NCBI GenBank assembly: GCA_022559845.1
Contig: CM040117.1
Span: 17,260,856-17,324,855 of the forward strand
DNA: 64,000 nt
From: Amorphophallus konjac
Lineage: Eukaryota; Streptophyta; Magnoliopsida; Alismatales; Araceae
Direction: 5' to 3'
The position numbers were made by a program, and so were the translations under genes. Below are positions 57,992-64,000 of this stretch, piece after piece; position 1 is the first letter of the stretch; the number at the start of each line of letters is the position of its first letter. The notes under the pieces are model-generated. The model ran no database searches. It was not told the DNA's origin and saw only the letters and a program-made list of their open reading frames with translations.

Positions 57992-60019
57992 AGCCGCTAC
58001 CCGGCTCTGCTCTAAGATGAGTCAGCTCAGACGTCTACATACACATATCATAATCAGTCAATTGCATTTCATACATTTCATAAGCATAAATAACAAGAGA
58101 AAATGTAGTGATCTTGCGTACCCTCTCGGTGAGCGCCACCTCGGCCGCCTTGGCCCGCGCTACCATTCGAGTGAAGTCAGCCTCCCGCTCGGCCCGATCT
58201 GCAGGAGTCTGGGTAGAAGAAGAAGAAGGAGCATCGGCCCCCTGATGCTGGGACCCCTCGTCACGCTGCATCCAAACTCCATGTCAGTCACATACATAGT
58301 CACAATCATAAGCATTTGCATAATTTAGAGAGTTTAGGGTTTAGAAAACTCACCAGCAAAGCCAGGGCCTGTCGGGCCTTGTCCAGCTCCCTGATGGTGG
58401 AGTGCAGAAGCCCCTGCAGCTCTGCCAATCGTCCCTCAGGGTCAATCTGCATGTAGAAGTCCAAGTGTCAGTGCATCATCATATAGAAAGCATAAAAATA
58501 ATAAGTAGAGTTTTAGTTTAGAAGTCGTACCGGTCGGTGGACACCCCGGAACACCTGGTCCCGATAGTGTCTAGCGTACGCGGTGTAGTACGATGAGTCG
58601 CTCTCTGCTCGGGCGGTCACCACTCGCCTAAAAGCTGTCCAGTCGGCCACCTGCGTAGCATTTCTCGCCATCTAATCAAATGCTGCCGCCAGGCCCCGGG
58701 TAGTCCTTGTTACACGCTCCCCCGCCTTCTCAGGCGTCGGGAACTCCACCGCGGGCTGATGGACCCCGATGGTCCTCATCACCAATCTGTAGTGTAGTGG
58801 CTCCACCACATTCACGCAGTGAAGCCACACATCTCGTCTGGCAAAAGTGAGGGCGCCAACCACCCAAGGCTGACCCTCCTGGCCCTCTTCTGTGAAAGGT
58901 GTCCACCGTACCTGCAAGGAATAGAAAGTCGCATCAGCATCTAGAATTGCATTTAATTAAAGAGTCTAAGTTTAGAAGTATACTGAGGCAAACGGTAGAG
59001 CATCCAGGTCGTCCAACAGCTCTCGGACCTGTCGTCTCAGGGCTGCAGTCTCTCGAGGTGCTGTCCACCTCCGTACAATCGGCAGGAGCCCAGGACGGGT
59101 CTCCTCGCCTCTGCCTAACCCACGTAGGTGTACATAGGCCCACACCTGCATCATAGCGTCGTGTCAGCATTTAAGAAACATACAGAGTTACATAATTAAG
59201 TCTAGGGTAGGAGTCGTACCTGGAGTAAGGGGGAGAATCCCCCGAGCATCATCCGATGGGCCGTCGAACTCAGCGTGTCGAACAAGAACACGAGGACTGC
59301 TACTCCCCACACGTAGTCGCCCACGTGGCTCAGCTCCTCGAGGAAAGGAAGGAACCGGCAGCTCATCACGTCCGCCCTGGTGGAGAAGAGGAGTCGCCCG
59401 AACATCAACATCAGGAATCGTCGTAGCACTCTGTCCGCTCTGCTCCCGGCTCCGCAGCCACCCTCGGTCGCGCCAGCTCCACCAGCTTCTGCAGGTGCTC
59501 CTCCGACCGCTCACCAACAGCAACTCCCACCCATCGTAACCCTAGGCTGTCCTGGGGACTATCCCGGGGTAGGAGGGTCGACTGCCTCTCGGGGTGCCGC
59601 AGCTCTAAGCCTTGCAGCCCCCGAGCCATCATCCGGTAGTCGAGAAAAGTGGTCCCGCTAACCGGTAGCCCGTGCACATGTAAGCCAGTGAGTCTGGACA
59701 CGTCCTCTAGCGTGGGGACCATATGCCCCCACGGGAAGAGGAACGTATGACTCACTGGGTCCCAGCGGTCGTGCAAGGCGTAGAGCAGAGCCGTGTCGAA
59801 CCGACACACCTCAATGCTCAGAAACGGAGCGAACCCCATGGCAGCCAACCGCTCCCGCTGAAAGTCCGGTAGTTCCAGGTACACCGCTCGGACCTGCGGC
59901 CACGAGGTGCGGCTCCTGCGCTTTCCCTGCATTTCATTCATTCATTTTAATGCATTTAGTAATTTATTTAGGCATTTTATTTCATAAATAAATAAAAAAA
60001 ATCAAAGCTCAAATCTCTG

Positions 60020-60420
60020 TCAGAAGGACGGTCTCCTTTGGACCACTCTTCCTCCTGAACGGTTTCATATGGGCCGTTCCAGTCCTGAGGTTCCTTGTTT
60101 TGAACGGGCCAGCATTGGCCGTCCTTATGTCAAACGGTTTATCATTCACCATTCTTTCCCTGGTTTTTTGGTTTTAGGCGGCCACTCCTGAGCCGTTTGG
60201 AGGCAGGGCGGTCTGATAAGGACCGTAATGTTCTGGGGTGGCAAGGTGATGAACGGACCAATGTGGCCCGTTCGTCGTATGTACGGTGAACCTCTCACCA
60301 TCTTTCTTTGTTTCAGTTCTAGCGTTGTACGGACACCCTTGGGCCGTGTGGGTTATGGGCGGCTCTATGTGAGCCGTATGTTATTGTTTGTGTGGTTTTT
60401 TGTAAACCGCCCTACCGTCG
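60020..60420. repeat. inverted-repeat array in intron 1 of the mobile-domain gene
   Basis: Ten or more units at about 30-40 nt spacing. Examples: GAACGG...CCGTTC (60057-60079), CGGTC-tgataag-GACCG (60209-60225), GAACGGaCC...GGcCCGTTC (60251-60273), GGTGA-acctc-TCACC (60287-60301) and CGGCTC-tatgt-GAGCCG (60360-60376). The inner arm bases change in a matched way. Confidence 0.85.
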
Positions 60421-60994
60421 TCTTCCCCGACGACGGTGAGGGTTTCCCCACCGGTAGGGAGGCCACCGTTGCCCCCACACCGGCCCTTAAGCACCCTATT
60501 CCCCCTAAAAGACTCCTAGAACTAGCATGCTTGCATTAAAAATAAGAAAATGGCTTGGGGGGCCTACCTCGGGGTCCCAGGCCGCTTTCCCCTTCACCGC
60601 CGGTTCTCCGGTGTCTCCTTCCGGCACCACTTCGCCTCATCCGACGTCAGCGACAGCGGGTGCAACTTCTTCCACCACTGCGGGCGCAGCTTCTTCCTCG
60701 ACGGAAGACGTCTCCGTGACCTCTCCTTCTGTGGCGGTCGTCGGTGGCGGCGGCGGTGGCGCTTCGTCGGCCGTCGGTGGTGGCATCTCCCCCTCCGTGG
60801 CCGTAGCGAGGGGGGCGGCTTGATGTTTCATCCTCATCGGAGAAGTGAATGAGAGAATGAGAGAGATTGAGAATGAGAGGGATCGAGGGTGGAGGATTGG
60901 GGTGTTTTGGGTTGCCCCCCTTCGTTCTCCCTCCCACCTTCGGCTACGGTGGAGGGAGGGAGACGACGAGTTTTAGGCTTTCGAAGTTGCAGGC

Positions 60995-61150
60995 ATTATA
61001 CGGTCTAACGATAGACCATCCTTCGTTTGAACGGTTGTGAGGTGACCGCTCGTATTCAACGGTTTGGTGTCTAAGTCGGTTTGAATTCCAGGTATTTAGA
61101 CGGCTAATGTCTAGCCGTCCTTCCATTTAGGCGGTTTGTGCTTGACCGTG
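60995..61150. repeat. inverted-repeat array upstream of the mobile-domain gene
   Basis: Five units, including ACGGTCtaacgataGACCat and CGGCTaatgtctAGCCG, begin about 160 bp upstream of the modelled start codon and could be part of its promoter. Confidence 0.75.
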
Positions 61151-62125
61151 CATGTTTGAAGAAATGATCTTTCTCTTATTTCTTAGTGTTCAATTGATGA
61201 ATTTTGATATCATTGCAAATCTTCTTAACAATTTTATGTGCAGCATCAAACTCTCACTTGCCGTTTCACCTGCACAGGTAAGTCAGGTATGGCCTTCTAT
61301 CCTTATCACCCTTATTGCATTATTATATGGTACTATAGTATATTATCTCGAGAACCAGTTGGCTATCTACGTGTTCCAGGATCTGATGTTCCCCTTTAAC
61401 AAAAATAATGACGATCCAGGTTCATGCGTTTAATCTCTGGATAGGCCGTTAGGTTGGGATGTCCCGGGGAGGATGGTTCTATACTGCACGCTGTGGTTGC
61501 GGATGGTATCTTGACTCGGATTTTCCTATCCTAGCAATATTATTCTCGAGTATTTTATATTTTAATCTTTCTTTGCATTTATTTTAACGATTTATTTTAT
61601 TTTATCCCAGCATGCATCATACGTATCTTTTGAGCTTTCATGACCCATGGTTTGCCTGCAAAATATCTCGCCAATGATGGTTAGCTGTGCGTTCAGTGTT
61701 TGAGTAAGACGAACTAATTCCACTTTAAGTTAGAAGGTTCACTTTGGTCAATTCGCTTGGTTTGGTTGATTAAGAGGTCCCCGTCTGGAGCTTTAGCCTG
61801 TTTCTTTACTTTTACTGCCTGCTTTTGGCCTCCTCATTGGACCGCGGGATTGTGTCCCCCATGAGGTTGGTCTTATCGATTTGTTTCATTTCATTTAGTT
61901 TAGTTCCTCCAGACTGGTGTGTCTTTTGGTTTTATCCTTCCTTGCGTTTGGTTCAAAGTTTTCCAAAAAATTTCTGTCGCTTGTTTGTAAAAACGGGTGT
62001 CATTTTACCTTAACGCCCGCTTTTCGGTCCACTCCGCTTCATTTCTGCTTCATCTCCATGTTCCATGTCACTTTCGCTTCACCTCCGCTCGCTCCCCTGC
62101 AAAGAGGACGTTAAGGAGGGGCATC
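61151..62125 (+). other. 3' untranslated region of K with polypurine tract
   Basis: About 970 bp with no gene. Short frames such as 61152-61433 and 61825-62013 have no family content. It ends in ttaaggagggg (62111-62121), a good polypurine tract just before the LTR. Confidence 0.55.
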
Positions 62126-62339
62126 TGTTGACACCCATTTTTTGCCGATGAGTTAAGTCGTTCCTCTTACTCCCATTTGTTGATGCCTCAAGTTGTCCAT
62201 CACTCGTTGGGGCTATTTTCGGGCACGTTTTGGTCCAATTTTATGAGTAGCCCCCTCCCTGGCTAGGTTTGTTTTAATTCTAGGCTTAATGGGCCTTGGT
62301 TTTGGTTGATTGAGCTTTTCTATGAGTTTCAAGCGCCCA

Positions 62340-63670
62340 TGTACATGTACGGTTCATCCCTGGCCGCTCAATCAATGTGCGGTTGCCTGTGGGCCGTCCA
62401 TACATTCATGGAAATTTAGGTTAATTTTTTAAATTTCCACCGACAAGCATTTATGCGGTCTTTCCATAACCGTTCAACATGATGGATGGACGTATAGTAG
62501 CCACTCGTCTCCCAGAGTCCCACGCTTGGTGGTTTTCTCAGATAATCACCCAATTTATCTATTTATCACTGACAAGACTAGAACGGTTGTTCTTTGGTCG
62601 CTCTAACTTTGAACGGTCTAATGCTAGTCGTTCATTTATGAGAGTCCAACGGTGAACTCTTCGGCCGGTTCAATGGATAATTTGGATTATTTTGTGAATT
62701 GTTGAATTTCCACCGACGAGGTTGTACGGCCCAGAATGGGCCGCCCATATGGATGTGTGGTCTATCGTTAGACCGTTCATCTACTCGATTGCTGAAGATT
62801 CAACAGATTTTCTGACTCTCCTCGTAGATTTATCCCCAACTTTATCCAGCCATTTCTCCGCGAATCCTCAACCATTTCGAGTGTCGTTTCTTCCAGATAA
62901 AAGATAATTGAATTATCTTCATCTTTTATTTGATAATCTCGACCTGAAAATGCTTCTAAACCCTAATTTTGAGCTAGGGCTTTAGGTGTTCTATAAATAG
63001 ACCCTAGAGGCCAGGTTTGAAAAGGGGGGAGATTTTGGTCGACGGCGAAGCCCTGCTAAACTCTTGAGCGACCTAGCACCAAGGAGTGAGGCCTTCTATA
63101 TCCATATAGGCCTCCGGTTCAGGGAGTAGTCCTAGTCTTAAGTCTTTTTGCATTTGATGGTCTCGTTTCTTCTCATTGCATGTTTGTTTCTACACATCCA
63201 TTCTCCCATGTTTTCATTGTTTGCACTATCATGCACACACCCTCTCATGCTTTCTGACGCCCTAGGGGTTTAAAAATCCCCCAGGTATCCCCCATTCAAA
63301 TACTTATGTTCATTTCCCTTCATTCGAGCATTTGCTACACTCCACGTTTCTAACTTGGTTTTTTTTCCTAGTGTTCTACACTTTGTTTTGCAGCTCAGCA
63401 GTACACTAACATGAGGCCCATCCTTTCTGGCCGGCCGGAAAGGGTGGAGGTTGGACCCTTTTACAACTTCTGGCATGGTGGTCTTACGCAGTTCTCTCCC
63501 ATCCGTTCAAGGAGACGTGCGGTGCGACCTAGACCGTCCTTATTCTTCCCGTGGTTGTGATAGAACCGTTCACCTGTCAGGAGTGCTTCATCCCGCGTCC
63601 TCTGTAGCGTTCTTAGACGGTCTGTCGTGAGACCGTGCATCATTATAGGCGGTTCATCCTGAGCCGTACA
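62340..63670. repeat. inverted-repeat units in LTR K
   Basis: Two clusters. At 62340-62780 units include GTACGGttcatccctGGCCGctc and GTCTAtcgttAGACcg; at 63515-63670 ACGGTCtgtcgtgaGACCGT is nearly perfect. Same style as the arrays flanking the antisense genes. Confidence 0.7.
62991..63000 (+). promoter_or_regulatory. TATA box of LTR K
   Basis: ctataaatag in a gttctataaatagaccc context, matching the TATA of J (minus strand, 4213-4224). Confidence 0.55.
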
Positions 63671-64000
63671 TCTTTGCAGCACTGCATGATAAGTCTCCAT
63701 TTCTTATGATAATACATCGCATGAACACCATTTTATGTGCATATAATTAGGTAATTATGCATATTTCATAATTAACCTCAACTCCGCATTTAAATTGGAG
63801 CTTTCACGTAAATTGATTAATTTGATAATTTTATCTAATAATTTGAAGTTGAGGGTCATGAGCATTAATTCTCCATTGTATAACTATGAGCATTTGAGAT
63901 TGATGTGCACATTGTGGTAATTTTTATGGACTAAAGTGTAATTGTGTGTGTGTAGGACACCGAAGGTAATTACAAAAGAAGCCGGGGACAAAAGGGTCAT

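Larger units (their letters stand above)
44985..60837 (-). pseudogene. plant mobile domain gene, seven exons, disrupted by H
   Basis: Modelled exons: 60837-60568, 59926-59220, 59145-58984, 58911-58531, 58446-58354, 58265-58122, then 58006-57992 joined across H to 45398-44985; all introns phase 0 with GT-AG ends. About 728 residues. Exon 1 is acidic and Pro-rich. Exons 2-4 are a plant mobile domain (PF10536-like): LAAMGFAPFLSIEVC, DRWDPVSHTFLFPWGHMVPT, LEDVSRLTGLHVHG, RFLMLMFGRLLF, VRWTPF. Exons 5-7 are charged and helical. The host MAIN/MAIL1 proteins of this family act in genome stability and silencing; copies are frequent in transposons. Breaks: TGA at 60639-60637, a one-base loss in exon 2 near 59440, TAG at 58674-58672, and element H. 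Confidence 0.75.
41310..64000 (+). mobile_element. Tat-like element K carrying antisense genes (partial)
   Basis: On the right, a purine tract (62111-62121) precedes an LTR start TGTTGACACCC at 62126 with a TATA box at 62991-63000, as in Tat-lineage elements and in J. To its left lie two genes on the opposite strand (mobile-domain and DUF7745-like), each preceded by hairpin arrays of the type also found in this LTR. Extra ORFs, some antisense and some related to plant mobile domain proteins, have been described in Tat elements. I see no gag-pol and no 5' LTR, so K may be non-autonomous, or the genes may lie in older DNA beside it. The left limit is a guess. Confidence 0.5.
62126..64000 (+). 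repeat. 3' LTR of K (incomplete)
   Basis: Starts TGTTGACACCC, with a TATA box at 62991-63000 (ctataaatag). Hairpin units occur in U3 (62340-62780) and after the TATA (63515-63670). I cannot find its end in the window. It is most likely the 3' LTR because of the purine tract before it; if it were a 5' LTR, its element would continue to the right. Confidence 0.65.

Noticed and set aside
60527..60823. 98-residue plus-strand Ala/Ser/Gly-rich frame
   Set aside because: It is the complement of exon 1 of the mobile-domain gene, whose minus-strand frame links in phase to exon 2.

Overview
This window looks like plant nuclear heterochromatin, probably a large-genome angiosperm. Nearly every base belongs to LTR retrotransposons nested inside one another, and I found no ordinary host gene. 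The evidence is TG...CA termini with 5-bp target duplications, initiator-tRNA-Met primer sites (TGGTATCAGAGC), Ty3/gypsy chromovirus gag-pol, SIRE-like copia gag, a Cassandra-like TRIM with a 5S rRNA-derived segment, and plant-only gene families (plant mobile domain and DUF7745-like).

Layout, outermost to innermost. Element K is Tat-like with a TGTTGACACCC LTR start at 62126. It or its remains span about 41310-64000 and carry two intron-containing genes on the opposite strand: a plant-mobile-domain gene (60837 down to 44985) and a DUF7745-like gene (44057 to 42607). A SIRE-like gag-only copia element H (45404-57991, minus) sits in the last exon of the mobile-domain gene, and a solo LTR I (53703-55871) sits in H's right LTR. 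To the left, gypsy-type element F (minus; 5' LTR 37487-40889) contains two stacks. Stack 1 is E (10642-36947, plus, gag-only), B in E's 5' LTR (11500-30925, plus, Tekay-type chromovirus), then C in B's pol (17371-24677, plus, gag-only SIRE-like copia). B also holds a Cassandra-like TRIM in its leader (14959-15449). Stack 2 is a staircase of minus-strand elements of which only the 5' ends lie in the window: L2 (7801-10032), L1 (4961-7800), J (2182-4960) and A (1-2181).

Almost every coding region is broken. Most in-frame stops can be explained by a single C-to-T change (or G-to-A on the other strand), as expected for methylated silent DNA. The only long intact frame is the 559-codon gag/proline-rich ORF of E.

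The most unusual signal is noncoding. Several unrelated families carry chains of short inverted-repeat units in LTRs, leaders or promoter regions. In L1, L2, B, F and K the units are about 20-30 nt, with arms that change from unit to unit yet still pair. H has a string of about ten small perfect hairpins in its transcribed LTR. C and E carry arrays of their own palindromes (GGGTCGACCC and CCAGATCTG). In addition, a module of about 110 nt recurs 1-1.7 kb downstream of the TATA box in four element lineages. These two signals are the best candidates for something undescribed.
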